Shown here: positions 10,922 through 24,400 of the stretch, one piece after another
How the letters are laid out: every line of letters begins with the position of its first letter
How positions within the stretch are numbered: the first letter of the stretch is position 1
DNA from: Paraspadella gotoi
Lineage: Eukaryota > Chaetognatha
DNA: 64,000 nucleotides
Reading direction: 5' to 3'
NCBI GenBank assembly: GCA_051294375.1
Contig: CM119268.1
Coordinates: 11,366,200-11,430,199 of the forward strand
The notes under the pieces: model-generated
The model's database searches: none
Seen by the model: the letters and a program-made list of their open reading frames with translations, nothing else
Told to the model about the DNA's origin: nothing
Made by a program: the position numbers and the translations under genes

Positions 10922-13593
10922 CTCTTTTTACAGTGATTCAACTTCTGTCAAGCGAGAGTGGGGACGGAAAAAATAGCAAAACCCATTCGGGTTTGAGTCG
11001 ACCCTCATATACTTTCCGTCTCGTCCTTTTGTCCTCACTCGTTCTTTTCATCTTCCCAGTCCTTTCATCTTTCCTTTCATATTTTTCGAAAATTTATTTT
11101 TAACTAACCGATAACTGACAACCCAGATTCAACCATTTCGTTTCAAGCCGCATCAAAATTCATCCTCGCTTTAAATTTTTTTTCCCGGCCCTTTATTTTT
11201 GTTTCCATCTCTCTCGACTTTGAATCTTCAATTCTTCATCCATATTCCCTCAGCTCGGTCCATGTTTTTCCTTGTCCTCTGTTTGTCCTTCCAATGTCCC
11301 CCCCCCGTCTCTCTCCATCCCTCGTCGCCGATAACTTCTCTTCCTCGCTTTTCCTCTTCCTTCTCTTTTTTTTTTTGCTCCAACTCGAAAGAACGACCTC
11401 CACTCGGAATGCGGAATCCATTATTGCATCGCGGAGAATCTTTTCAACCGCGGATTCAAAAGAATCCATGAAGGGGGCGGCTGGGGGGGAGGTGGCGAAT
11501 GCGGTTGTGGATGCGAACGAATGTTTGGCGGGAAGAGGCGTCTTACGGTCGTGGTTGCAGGCAGTCGGGGTTCGACTAGTGGAAACGTATTTGTAGAAGC
11601 GAGTGTTTTGTGAAAAGACCATGCTAACATTTTTTTTCAGGATGACTTGGAGAAAAAAGTTGATCAGGATTTTAATTTGTGTATTTTAATCCTTATTTTT
11701 AAATTTTACTTTTACAACATTTTTAATGACGCGCCACGTACGACGTACGTCCATAAAAATGGATTCAGATTTAGTCACTCTTTACTTTTTGAGTCTAAGC
11801 ACCACCCAGACCCTACCCCACTTTATCCCACCCCCCCATTCGAATATCCCGATTCGATTTCCCGGATGTCTCGAATGTCTCGTCCAGATTTTTCGGTGGC
11901 GATTTTTGATGGATATAAACATCCAAACGACTTCTTTGACACACTTTTTCTCGTTCGGGAAATCAGAACGGACGGACACTTTTTGTTGTGAAGGTTTGGG
12001 TGGGAACAGGGGGGGGGGTTATAGAGACCCAAGGGTGGTGGGTGCTTGGGATGGTCTTTTTTCCCCTTTGTTTGGAATGTGGGAAGTTGCCATGATTTCT
12101 TTGGAGAAAAAGGTTGTTGGGTGGAATGGGAGCTTTTTGACAGCTTATAAATCTTAAAGTATCGCGGAAAAACTCCTCATATCTAATATAGTGGGGCAGT
12201 GGGGGAGCTTGTTAATTGTTGACTGTCGTATCTGCAGACGCAAAACCAAATCGTAGTCTCGTAGAGTATGGTATAGTATATATAATATGAAATTGGTACA
12301 ACCAATATAAAAATTATCCATTCATTTAATAAATAAGCTATCTTGTCCCTGACTTTGGACAGGCTTTGGTGGTTTAAGGCCTCCATCACACTTACAAGAT
12401 AATAACATAGCAGGTTTCTGCAAGCTTTCAATCAAGACTCTCTCACAGTCTTATTTATTCACTCCCTGTGAACCTGGCTTTCCTATCAATGAAGTGGTAT
12501 AATATTTCAAAGAATGTTTCAATTGTATGAAAAGACCACTCCCTTAAGTATTATATTATTATTCTTGATAGTCATACCAAGAACAACCGGCTACCCCACA
12601 CAGTTTCACACCCGACCCTTTTCCCCCCGTACAACTAACCCTTTCTCCTCAATCCCTCACCCATCCGTCGATCTTCCCCTCACCCCATTTTTAGTCCACA
12701 CCCAAACCCTCACCACGTTCGGCGGGAACTCGGTCCTGAATTCCGGGAGAAACCCGAGTCCCCCGACGAGCAGATGTTGCGAGTATTTGTGGAGCGTCTC
12801 GTTGAGGCTGATCTGCGCGGAGGCGCGGGCGTCGACGACGATGGAGAGGTGGCGCCCTTCTTTGTTGAGGGACACCTGTTAGTAAGGTTGGGGTAAGGAA
12901 GAAAAGGAAAGGAGCGATGGGGATCCGAAAAAGTCCGCGATTAGAGGACGATGTTTACAACTTTGAATTGTAAGGCGTGAAAACATTTTCAACCTCATTC
13001 CATTTAGATAATTTTTTTTCATTTAAATATTAAAATATAAACATTAAAATATTTAAATAATCACAATCAGAAAATTTAAGCGTTAATAAAATTACTATGT
13101 ACAAAAAAAAAGAGTAATTTAAGTAAAATCATGAAAGGTCCGTCACACTTTTACAGCATTCTTTCGATCTTCAGAATCCAGACTAGGCGGTAAAAGATAT
13201 AATTTTACTGATCACCTAATCAAACTAATTGCCGCTTCCTAATCGCAGTTCCCTAATCGGAGCGGCCCATTTTGCACCTACCCAGTTATAACCTTACCTC
13301 GTGCCATAGTCCGTCGGCGATGTCCTTCATGTCATGAATCGTCCCTTCAGGCAAGCTTAGCACTACTCTTCCCTTGCGGACGAAAACGGTGACCCAGCGG
13401 TCGGACTCGTCCCACAGCGCGAGCAGCAGACCGTTCGGGTGGAAGGTGCGGAGTTTGAAGGCGATGTCGAACCTCGGGTAGTGGGGATGATAGCGATCGT
13501 TTGAAATTATTTATTTGTTAAATTGTTTATTTTTTAAAGTAATCATTTTAACTTAAAAAAATTAAGACGAATCATGGAGGTGATGTCTCTCCT

Positions 13594-13678
<85 letters not shown>

Positions 13679-15155
13679 GTCTGTTGTCTCAATTACTTTC
13701 TCTACCTTTCTCACTATTCAAGTTGTGCTTTCTATCATCTTTTTGCAATGATTAATCCCAAACTTTTAAAACTAACGTAACTAAAACCACGTCAATTTAG
13801 AAAGTGGAATCGTAATTTTAAGAATTATTATTTATTACTACCTATTAGTACGTAATTACGTATTATCCGAAGAAGAAACGTAAGAAAACCTTACAATGAC
13901 ACTTACTTCGGTATGTACTTTATGAGAAGCTCCTTTGACCTGGAGCTTCTCTGTTGTGTTAATCTTAATGAGAGTGAGCGGCATACGCCAGTGGGTCGAA
14001 CGGACGGACATCGACAGACGGACATTACGTGATTACGACGCAACTCGATCGTTAAAACTCGTCTTTTCTTTTTTCTTCTTTTGCCACAAAACATTTTTTT
14101 TTGTCTTCGAAAAATGCAAATGAGCGAAAGAGGAAAAAAAAAGCGAGGAAGGCGGGACGGCGCTATTGAATAGCGTTTTGCGCGCATTTTGCCGCGGACG
14201 GTAAATGCGCGCGAGTGAATGGAAACGTGCAAAAGTGTGAATCGAAACACGCGAAAAGCAAAATGCGCAGGGAAAATGCGCGGGCGCTAATGATTTCCGA
14301 CGAAAGATCGGGCGCGAATCTGGTTTTTAAATCGGCATCGTTTGCCGGGCGCGGGGAAAGAAAATTAAAGGAAAGACTCAGGTAAAGAAAAAAAAAATAA
14401 AATAAAAGAGAGAAAAAGAGAGGCAAAGAAACTCTGGGGAAAGAAAAAAAAATGTAAATGAGAAACTAACGGAGTAGAAGAAAGCGATTAGGGAAATAAA
14501 TCATAGCCATGGGAAAGAAAAGCAAAAGAAAATAAAATAAACTTATATTGAAAAGCGAAAAGCGAGAAGCATCAATGAATTTAGGTAAAACAGAAACAGA
14601 AAAAAACTACATGATATATAAATGAAACAAAAAGGAAAAAAAATGATCTTTTTATGTACAAGCAACGAAAATCTCTTTCTCAATCGCTTTGTCGATTTGA
14701 CTCTCTACCCTCATTTCTAAATCAAAACGATGCCGTCTTTTTTTCCGATTCATTTGCGCAGGAAATTCGATTTTCCCTTTCTCTATTTGTTTTCTCTTCG
14801 GATTTTTTTGACAAGACATTTTTAAGCCTTGAAAAAGTTTTACAGTTGTACAAATATTGTAGTTTTCATCAGTTATTCAATAATTAAGTTATATTAAGTT
14901 ATAAGTTAAGTTATGAGTAATAATTCATGTATTAATCATTCCCCATTCTATTCAAACTCTCTCTTTTACTCCACTCGCCTGATTCCCCCCCCCCCCAAAT
15001 TCTCACTTGAAAGTGAAGAGGACGTTGGTCTCCGTCGGCAGGACGGCGAGAATGTCGACGAGCGCGTGGGAGGAAGGGGCGTCGCCGAAACGCACGGCGT
15101 CGGCGACAACGGAGCGCGGCGTCGGTGCGCGGCAGTGGTGATCGTGGGTCGGAAT
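8896..15155 (-). CDS. Laminin subunit alpha-like, LG4 and LG5 domains (3' end of gene)
   Basis: Basement-membrane protein C-terminus. Minus-strand exons in coding order: 15155-15007, 13472-13298, 12875-12714, 10165-10009, 9772-9639, 9522-9437, 9347-9164 and 9062-8896. The phases of the first seven agree exactly. The first LG domain contains AVRFGDAPSSHALVD, FDIAFKLRTFHPNGLLLAL, GLWHE, LSIVVDA, HLLVGGLG and FKGCLKDFRIYGEP. The second contains KGFHFDGGAFAVFD, GVILSIS, LCDGRWHHV, VVILIVDGQ, PLMFGG and FEGCIRDV, and ends GFCPEDR-stop. The frame slips between 9164 and 9062 near a GGGGG run, so an indel is likely there. Two LG domains after a linker and then the end of the protein is the laminin-alpha layout. 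Perlecan- or agrin-like proteins are less likely alternatives. LG1-3 and the rest were not found in the window. Confidence 0.82.
10843..10919. repeat. (CT)n microsatellite
   Basis: Almost pure CT run in a laminin-gene intron. Confidence 0.9.
12285..12540 (+). repeat. 260-bp dispersed repeat, copy A
   Basis: The longest copy with 25459-25706. It begins ATGAAATTGGTAC, contains TTTAATAAATAAGCTATCTTG-like sequence, a GGCCTCCATCA block, GCTTTCAATCAA and ATCAATGAAGT, and ends AATGTTTCAATTGTATGAAA. No inverted termini or coding capacity were seen. Confidence 0.7.
13589..13674. repeat. (CT)n microsatellite
   Basis: CT run with a few interruptions, in the intron just upstream (in gene sense) of the laminin exon 13298-13472. 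Confidence 0.9.
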
Positions 15156-16597
15156 CTGAGGGGATCGATTGATTCATCAATATTTGACTTATCAATTTTA
15201 ATTTGTATTTTAAGATAATAGAAGATGGAAATTGATAATTATAATTATTATCATATGATAAACAGAAAAATAAATTACAATTAGATGGAGAAATGGCGTC
15301 CAGGAGTTTTTTAAAAAAACCATTAGCAACATCAAAATCTTAAAAACCAATGATATATTTCAAAATTTGCGTGACCCCTTTTCGATTTGCCGTGACCTTG
15401 GATTTTTCTTGAACCCTGCCTATGCCCAAAACCGAATGGCCTTTTTTTTAATCCTCATCCGGATTAAAGTTTCAACCAAAACTGGTCCCGTTTTTCTCTC
15501 ATTTTTCACCCCGGCTTACGATTTCTTCACCCTCCACCCTACTGTCTTTTATCGTTCTCACCTTTGCCCCGCCATAGTTTGTCTTCATATTTCTTTTCAA
15601 AAACGTCTCGTTCACATGACCCAAGCCTTACCCTTATCCAAGGTGACCCTCTTTCCTCACCTTATTCTCGCCCGTCATTCAGTTTCCCTCAAGTGATGTT
15701 GCTCTTCCCTCCTTTCTTCCCTTCAACATTTTTCGTCTTCCGTCGGGTTAACGTGTTTTTTTTCCCGGTCTTTCTCGTCAAAAGTGATCTCTGCTCTCAC
15801 CAGTCACCTCACTCATTCTCATGATACTGTCGGTCACGGCCGTTCAATGTCTCTTCACAAAACTAATTCACTTCTAATGCAATCTCCCTCAGTAGTCACC
15901 AAAACTCATCAATTCCTCAACTCTTAACCAGAGACCCTGTCGTAAAACGCCACTGACTGCAATCAGACTCATCAGTCTCCATTTCAACTTCCACCATCTC
16001 CAACCCCCATGCCCTCCTTTTCTTCTCTCACGGATCACTCTTTCTCACTTATTTCACTCGCATCCAGTTCTCTCACGATTCTCTTCGTCTCCTCCCTCCT
16101 TCCCCTTCTTCCGCGAGATGGCATCTCCCTCTCTCGCCTCGGATCCAATCAGGAATGCGGCTGCGGCGGCGGCGGCGGCGGCGGAGTCGGTGGCGTCGCG
16201 ATTACGACTCCCGCGCGGCCGCCTGACCCACTGACCGACGAGGCGACGGCGGCGCGATCACTCTCCACCGGTTTTTCTCGGGACGCGTTCGTTGGCGCGG
16301 ATTCGACCGATGCGCGAGACCCCGCGAGCGTCGGCCGAACGACCGACACGCGACTTAGAAGTTCTCGCTCTTTGTCGGTCGCGTCGGTTTGGAAAAAAAC
16401 TCCGGTAGTTCGAGTCCATCTATCGGTCGGTAATAACATTCGCCGGTCGGTCATAGAGACTTTAGTAGGTTGTTTACAAGGTTCGGGCGTCGTAGAACTA
16501 TTTTTTCACCTGGAAAGAATCCGTAAGTCTTGCGTAAAAAGTTTTAAGATATTTTTGGTGAAGGTGAAAACTTTTATGGTCACTGACAAATAGTAGG

Positions 16598-16621
16598 AGA
16601 GAGAGAGAGAGAGGAGAGAGA

Positions 16622-16665
<44 letters not shown>

Positions 16666-16684
16666 AGAGGAGAGAGAGAGAGAA
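16598..16684. repeat. (GA)n microsatellite
   Basis: GA run with AAG interruptions, in gene-poor DNA. Confidence 0.9.
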
Positions 16685-19600
16685 AGGGGAATATATAACG
16701 AGTCAATTCTCTCCCCTCTTAAAACGCTCGAGGCGAGACCAATTTTCTTCCACCGGATTTCCGAAAGACGCCTCATAAAATTTGGCGCCGAGCGACGTCA
16801 ACGCTTACGATGACGACGCTGCCGACGAAGATCGTCGACGCTGCCCGTGGTGGGCTGCCGACGCGGCCTTGCCGACCGGAAAATGGCGCCGATTGATGAC
16901 CGGAAAGGGCGCCGACGCCGACGCGGAAGGCGTCGGCGACCGAAGACCATAAGCGAGGAAATCGCGAACCCGGAAGAAAATGGGGGGAGAATAAGGGTCG
17001 AATGGCCATCTGAAATATTGTGTTTTGTAACCCTGGCTCAAGTAAAAAGAAATGACATCAATGTCAATGAGAAGATTGATGGCAAAAGAGATTATAGTTT
17101 TTTTTTTCGAACTCAACCATATAACGAGGCAGAGGTTATTAATGTTAAATGATAGATAATAGAACTGTGAGACTCGACGCGGAAAATTATATCATTAAAG
17201 GTGTTGAGGGAGAAATAAATAACGAGATTCCGAAGGATGAAATCGAGGTTTCGCCAAAAACGATTCGACCAGAAAGAATCTCGGAAGTTGGAACGAGGAG
17301 CGCAAAAGAGGCGCGAACACCAAATCAAAGGCGCCAACTAACGATTTCTCCTGAAAGAGTTGGCGCCTGAAACGCGACGTCAACCGGAAACGATGGGGAA
17401 AAATCTTTTGTCGAAAACCCGGTACCAAAGAGGCGCCGATCGTAATTTCTTTTTTTTCTGGCAGCGAGAAACACAATGGAGCTTCGATTCCATGGAAAAC
17501 TCGTCCTTTGAGGCAGAAAAAGGGCTTTGTGAGAAAGTTCTCGTCTCGTTCTTGTCTAGGGTAAATATTAGCGATTTCTGGAGAATTAGAGGAGTTTTGT
17601 TTTGGTATTTTTATTTTGACTTTCACTTAATTAATGTGCTAAAAACGAAAAAAATGTGCATAACGAAATAAATATTCAAAATAGGCAATACTATTTACTC
17701 ATAATGTATTTCTCTTCAAGGCAAGCTTCTTCAAAGCTCACTGGCAACGAGGCTCGTTTCCATTATGCAAACAGAGGTAAACAGAAGTCTATCTCAGCCC
17801 GGCAACGCCATTCGGATCCCTGCAACTCTTTCCCAACCTTGGAACCTTCCTAATTATGATGCGGTGGCAGTTTTGGCCGTGAATACTGCTACCCCATTCG
17901 ATATATAGGAATCTGTCCGAGCGATAATCGATCACTTTGGAACAGTTTCGAACGGACCTCATTTCTCCCAAACATTTACTTCCCAGAGAGTCATGATCGA
18001 CCTCCTTTCTTTCCTTTGTTCCCCTCGAACTGACCAGCTTTTATGGGGGCGGGGAGAAAGCAAAGCTTCATTTTGGGCCCCACCCTCATCCTCTTCGTTC
18101 TCTGCCAAACCACCCAAACCAAACTCCCGTTTCTCTCTTTTCTCGTCCGAAACAAATATTGACTTGACCCAAATTCCATTCTAAGCCAAATTGTGTTATT
18201 TTTCAATGACGAAAATGAAAAGATACTGAGATGAAAAACCGCGCGAGCGGAAATAGTAGCCCATGTTTTTTTTTATGTTGAGGTTTACATCCCTTATTTT
18301 TTTATTCAATCTATTTCTTATCGACTAAAGGCGACATTTACTCTTTTTACCAAATTCTGATTTGCATATTGCATTTTAAAGAATTTTAAAGAATATAATA
18401 TTTGTATTATTCGATTAAATATTTTTTTTAAATTTACAAACAATTATCCACTTAGGAATAGGATATTTTATATTTTGTTTCAACTTAAAAACTTTAGTTG
18501 TTATAATTAATTAAGCGAGTTTGCTATATGGCGTAGCTCTTTTAAGACTGGATATTCTCATGCGGCCATGCCTTCTTGTAGAAGCCGTTTTTTTCCCCGT
18601 AGAAGCTAACTAGCGACTTCCAACTACGAGCCTGTTTTTCACTGACGATGAACCGTTGACCTCTTAGGCCGCGATGCTGTAAGGAATGAGCGCGACAAAT
18701 CTTTCGACGGCGGATCGGATCTTCTGTGTCGACCTTCGCCCGAACCTTGACCCTTCACTGTGATACCGAGTTCGCGTGGCTCGTGAAACCAACCGGGCTT
18801 TATCGCGAAAGTTAAACGACCGACACGAGGCAGCGGAAAAGACGACAATGTTGGACCGAAGACGACGACGACGGCAACCAAGAAAAAAAAAAAAAAAGAC
18901 GACAAAATCTTGATCAATGGATGCAAAAAAAATAAGGACATATAACAAAACAACAAATACAAAAAGAAAATTAATGAAGATGGACTTATTATGATATTAT
19001 AGGATCTCAACGCTCTCAGGCAAAAATCAAAATTTTTGGTCTATTGTAGTAAGTGGCCAGTGGCCACAGTCAAGTTCTTGTGCCGCATTAAAACCGGTCA
19101 CAGTCAGCCAGAATCATTCTGCGATGCCGACTACAGTCGGTCACAATCGTTCGGCGCGCGAGAGGTCGAAGAAAAGACGAGTCAGTAAATAATCGCGAAC
19201 GCGGAAGACAATTACGGATTGACAGGGCGCGGGGAGAAGGGGACAGAGGGGGTACGGGGGGAGAAAGATCGGGAGGAGGGTTTTGGCGAAAGAGGAAGAC
19301 GGGAGGAGGGGGGGGGAATCTGATGAAAGACGGGGGTGGATTGAGAGGGGGGTGCAAGAGATGGCGAGGAGGAGAAAGAGGACGAGCGATCCGCGGATTC
19401 GGGGGTTTGATTAACATCCCTCGCGACACCTTGATTGATGTACGGAGAGGACATTAAGGTGATGAGCAGGTGAGACTGAGTTTGGGTCGGGATCGCGGAA
19501 GGATTTGTGGTCCTCTCTCCGGTCGAGAGAAGAAAAGGACTGATTCGAGGGATGGTCGTTGGAGAAGAAAGGGTGATAGGGTGATATGATGTCGACCTGT

Positions 19601-19755
19601 GATACTTCTTATAGAAACAAAAGGGTAACGAGAGAGAAAGAGGCACTCGGAATACTCATCTTAGCTAAATTTAGAAAGTCCCTTTAAAAATTAATTAATA
19701 TCAAAGTCAATCAATATAATAGTGTTTCTGTACGTATTAGTCTGTCTGGCTGTCT

Positions 19756-19825
19756 TTTTTCTTTCTTTCTTTCTTCTTTCTTTCTTTCTTTCTTTCTTCT
19801 TTCTTTCTTTCTTTCTTCTTTCTTT

Positions 19826-19862
<37 letters not shown>

Positions 19863-19955
19863 TCATCCAACATTCCTCTCACATTCCCACTCGAAATCCC
19901 AGTCACGAGCCTCGTTTAGCGATAACAACTCATCACTTCCGAGGAGAAGCCTCGC

Positions 19956-20050
<95 letters not shown>
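19756..20050. repeat. (TTTC)n followed by (CT)n
   Basis: About 107 bp of TTTC/TTCTT repeats (19756-19862), a 97-bp unique spacer, then about 90 bp of CT (19960-20050). Confidence 0.9.
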
Positions 20051-20053
<3 letters not shown>

Positions 20054-20281
20054 CCGCAAACTTATCTCGACTTCCTTGATTAATGACCTCGGAATCCATT
20101 CTTTCCATTTTAATTTTATTCCATTAAGTTTCGATTTTCTTCATATTTTGGTCACGTGATTAACTCCTTTGCTTTATAAACCGGAATGTGATGAAGAAAT
20201 AAATGTACATATATATAAACATAATGTAACATTGAGTTAACGAGGCGATTTTTTGGGGGGGTTTTTCAAATTGAAACTTAC

Positions 20282-20408
20282 CTCTTCTTCCTCTTCCACA
20301 GCAGCAATGAGTTTGGCAACGTCTCGATTCCATCTCGGTTTGGGTGAGTTTTGGGTGAGTAATGTGTTTCGGTCTTGGTACCGGGTCAAAGGCCAATCAA
20401 TATCCACG
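20282..20408 (-). CDS. Candidate exon upstream of the laminin LG4-5 exons
   Basis: On the minus strand, a strong acceptor (pyrimidine tract then CAAAG) and a strong donor (GAG|GTAAGT) enclose 127 nt. Only one frame is open throughout. It needs two bases from the preceding exon, starts VDIDWPLTRYQDRN and ends KLIAAVEEEEE in phase 0, which matches the phase-0 start of the exon at 15155. It could encode the linker before LG4. No domain is recognised. The 5.1-kb intron this implies is long compared with those elsewhere in the window. Confidence 0.45.
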
Positions 20409-20770
20409 CTTTGAAAGGAAAAAGAAAGAACAAAGAAGATGTTAAGCTCGCGACACAGAAACAATTTCCATGACGACCCGTAAACGAAACCCGTTTTCCT
20501 CAATCGCTGAAACCATTCCTCTAAATATTTCCAACCTCATTTTTCATTTTCACTCTGCGCTTTTTCAATTTTCGTTTCGTCTCGTGAAACGAAACGACAG
20601 TCGATTCACGACTTAACGGCTCCTCGTTTTCATCTTTTCATCAAATTTTCTCCATTCAACTTTTTTGTCTTCTTTTATCTTATATTCTAATATTATAACA
20701 TTTCTACGCTTTTTTTGCTTTTCTATTCTTTGTTAATTTTAACTCTCGGTATCATAATTGAAATACTAGA

Positions 20771-21481
20771 TACCCCGTGAGCCAAAACGGATGATACGAA
20801 AGAAAAATTAATTATACGTAAACTATACGCCAATAATAAAAATTTATAACACCAATTGAAAGAAAAATCATTGACGTTTTTAAAAAGTTCAAAACATTGC
20901 TTAAAAACGTTTTAAAACATTCTCAAAATGCTATCAAAGCCAGTACAAAAAACTTGGCATCACTAGAAAAAATTCTTCTTCATGAAGCAAAAAACCTTGT
21001 CGAAAAGCAGCTCTAATTTTTTATCAATACAAAAGTCGAATGCTCAATTGCTCATAACAACTTTGGTTTCTGCTTACAGACCTTTCTCGTTCTAAATCAC
21101 CAAAAACAAAAAAATAAAATTTTATAGGTTGGAACCTCGGGATAGCTATTTGAATAAAGTCTGGATCTTCATTCTCTCAGGAACCAAAAGGTTTATGGAC
21201 TTAATAGTGGGCAAAAAAACACCAATATATCTATAACACTGCCCTAAAAACTTAATACAAAATTGTTCATTGTACTCGATTTTTAACAAATACAATTTGC
21301 CGACAATTTGGAGATTTTATCATCTTTGTGAGAAAATAGATTTGAAGTTGTTAATGATAATTGATTAGAATAAAATTTATACACAAAATTTATAATTTAA
21401 CAAAATTTGAGTAAGTCTATCTCAACTCAATAAAGTACGGCAGTGGTTTCTTTCTTATCATCGGATTTGGCTCACGGGGTA
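20771..21481. mobile_element. MITE-like DNA element with CCCCGTGAGCC termini
   Basis: Left end TACCCCGTGAGCCAAA at 20771. The right end is its inverted complement, TTTGGCTCACGGGGTA, ending at 21481. The inverted match extends with a few mismatches through a GATGATA.GAAAG segment, about 33 bp in all. TA dinucleotides at both edges fit a TA target duplication. About 707 bp lie between them, with no transposase frame, so this looks like a non-autonomous DNA transposon. Confidence 0.65.
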
Positions 21482-24400
21482 GATAAGAAGAAGCCCTTAA
21501 TTTTTATGTTGCCTCATTTGTAAATGTTCTGGTAGCAATAAATTATCGTTCAAAGACAAAAATGAAGTCATTATTTAATCCCAGTGATTATTCTGAATCT
21601 AAATAATTATTGAAAGATTGAATAAGAAAGGCATTAGCAGTTTCAAAGCTTGAATAAGGAAGAGTCAAGCAGAAAGAAAGACATTTGCAGTTTCAAAGAT
21701 TGAATAAAGAAGAGTCAAGCAGAAAGAAAGACATTTGCAGTTTCAAAGATTGAATAAAGAAGAGCGGAGTGGAAAGTGGAACTCGTTAAAAACATTTCGC
21801 AAAGTCAAAGAGATAAAGTTCACAATGGAGAGGATAACGAGAAGGAGGGGACGAGGTGATTGTCTCTGAGGAGGAGGGGGAAAAAGAGGAGGAAGAGGAG
21901 AAGTGAGAATCGTTACACGGGACCCTTTGAAGACTGAGAGGATGAGGAGGATGAAGGCGAGAGGAGGAGGAGGAAGAAGAGCAGGAGTGGGTGATGAAAC
22001 CGAGGAATGGGTGAACGTGGCGTCTGCGGCGGCGTCAGCGGCATCTGCGGCGGCGGCGGTGGTCGTGGAATGCGGTGCATGACAATGGAGTCGAGGAAAG
22101 GAAGTGTTGGGGTCGCTTGGTGAGAAAGGATGAGGTGAGGAAGAGGAAGAACCGAGAGAGACGGTGAGGATCGAAAACTCGAAGTTATCGTTAGAGATTA
22201 AGACAAAGAAAAAAGGATTAATTGGCTGCCATTTTGTAAACCTGTTTATTAAAGGCAAAAAGAATCTTAATCAAATAAATGTATATTTATACTCTTATAA
22301 GTAACATAGTAACGGATGCCGAAAATAAAATATATTAAAACTAATGTGAAGCTGATTCTCGCTTGCTTTAGTTTTCACCTTACGTTTTTCAAACTTTTTA
22401 TAACTTTTACTTATATGGCAATCCTTTTTTTTATAACAACTTCTTCAAACTTCACCTCCACATTCGTAACCTCTCTCATCGCAAAAATTGTCGTGTTCTC
22501 ACGAGTTCGCATTCAGAGTTCACCGACATTTTTCACGCGGAACCGTCTCAACCCCTCAACCCCGGATTTCTCATTTTTCAAAAATCTTCACTCGTAACTT
22601 TTTATATCGTCGAGTTTCTTCTTTTCGCGATCGCGTTTCCTCTGAGCAATTTCGATTCCTTCTCTTTTTGACTTTGCATCGTCGTTTCATCTCCTTTTTT
22701 CTTTCCTTTACCTTTCGTTTTCCTCCTTTCCGTTTCCTTTTCTTTTCCTTTCTTTCCCGTCCCTTCTCTTTCTTTTAATTTCCTCCTTTTTCTCTTTCAT
22801 TACTTTCCCTTCTCTTTCCTTTTCTTTCATTCCTTTGATTTCCTTTTCCCCCTCATCTTCCCTTTCCTTTTCCTTTCTTATCCTTTTCCCTTCTTTTCAA
22901 AATTTTCCCCCTTTTTTCCCCTTCTTTCCGATTTCTCTACCTCTTTTGCCCTTTTTACTTTGATCTACATTCTCAACCTTTCGGCTTTTAATTCGCCCAG
23001 TTGATTAATTGAGCCGTCACGTCCTGCTCCTTTTATTCCTTACTTTCCTTACCAAGTTTTTCTTTTCTTTTCTTTTCTTTTCTTTTCTTTTCCTACCGAT
23101 GTCTTCTCTCGCCACTTTTCGTCTCCCCCCCCCCCCGCTCACCTTTCCATCATTTGTCTCCCATCGACGATTTCAGCGAAGACGAAATTCGGCCTCGTCG
23201 TCGTCGTCGTCGTCGTCGTCTCGGCCGGAACCGGAAGTAGCCGCTCGTCGACGTCGAGACGCGAGATGGAATCGCGGGAGGCGAGGAGAGGATCGTGTGA
23301 GGAGAAGGAGGAAGGGAGGGAGGAAGGGAAGGGGAAGGAGTGAAGGGACGAGGAGTGACGCGAGGAGGAGTGAGAGGATTGTGAGAAGTGACGGTCGCGG
23401 TGAGGATGACGTCGGTCATTACGGAATAAGCGTCGCCTGCAAATTGAAGGAGAAAAGAAAAAAAGTGAATGTGAAGACGCGAAGGATACGGGTGAGGAAA
23501 TTTCTCGGTGACTCAGATTTTCAATGGCGGCGGTTTTTTTTTTTCTCTTCTCGTAATTTAAACGGGACAAAAAAAAAATGGTTTATTGTTGATTTCATTT
23601 TTTTTCCCCCTTCGTTCCGTGATTTATATCCGGGAGTTTGTTAACTTGATTCCGTCCGTGGAAATGAATTGCGTTAAGACGCGATGTNNNNNNNNNNGTG
23701 CACCGCGACTTAATCTATTTCATAATGCGAATGAATCTAATTCATATCGTATCGATTTATTACTTTTGAGGCCGCAGCTATGACCAAATTGACCATTGAC
23801 CATGGGCCATCGTTGGTGATTCTTCTTCTAAGGGATCCTCTTTTAAGCAAGAAGAGCTACCAACATCTCCGCGATCATAATAATCACCGTGATCGCCGAT
23901 ATCGTCACGGGATCCGTGAAATTTATCGGATTCGATTCACAGCTAAATCGATCGAGATTGAAAGGCACAAAAGGCGCTCGACGGGGATCGATTATCGACA
24001 TGAAACTTTTTCCCTTTTCGTAGAATTCTCCTGATTCATTTCCAAGAAATGATCAAAAGTGACGACCTGATATCACTACTACAACAACGTCGATTCTGTT
24101 TCGGTTTTGAAACGAACGCTTTCTCATCAGCTCATTTCTATTTTCTTCCCATTCTCAAACTGTGATACTCTCCCCTCGAATTTTTTTTTTTCCGCCTTTA
24201 ATCCTTTCTTTACATTTTCTATTTTCTTTTTATTTCCTCCTCTCTTCTTGTTTGCTCTCTTTCTCTCTCTCTCTCTCTCTCTTTGTCTCACTTCCTCCTC
24301 CCCCCACCCACATTCATTTTTTGTGTGTGTCTCCATCTCTCGGTTCAGCGACGAAGCGAAACAAATGAACCCGACTCCTCGGGGGCGCAGGAAGAGGGGT

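Larger units (their letters stand above)
10166..12713. other. Laminin-like gene intron with CT microsatellite and a dispersed repeat
   Basis: Lies between the exons at 10009-10165 and 12714-12875. It holds a long (CT)n tract (about 10843-10919) and a copy of a 260-bp dispersed repeat (12285-12540). No exon could be supported. Open frames around 11200-12150 are pyrimidine-rich translations without splice or homology support. Confidence 0.6.
15156..20281. other. Low-complexity region, no supported gene
   Basis: Probably a laminin-gene intron if the candidate exon at 20282-20408 is real. Contents: a (GA)n tract at about 16598-16684, a (TTTC)n tract at about 19756-19862 and a (CT)n tract at about 19960-20050. 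Open frames at 16149-16593 and 19088-19646 are Pro/Ser/Arg-rich translations of biased DNA, with no recognisable domain. Confidence 0.5.

Noticed and set aside
20282-20408. Glycoside hydrolase family 18 active site (VDIDW)
   Set aside because: The catalytic glutamate that should follow DxDW is a proline here and no other chitinase motif is nearby.
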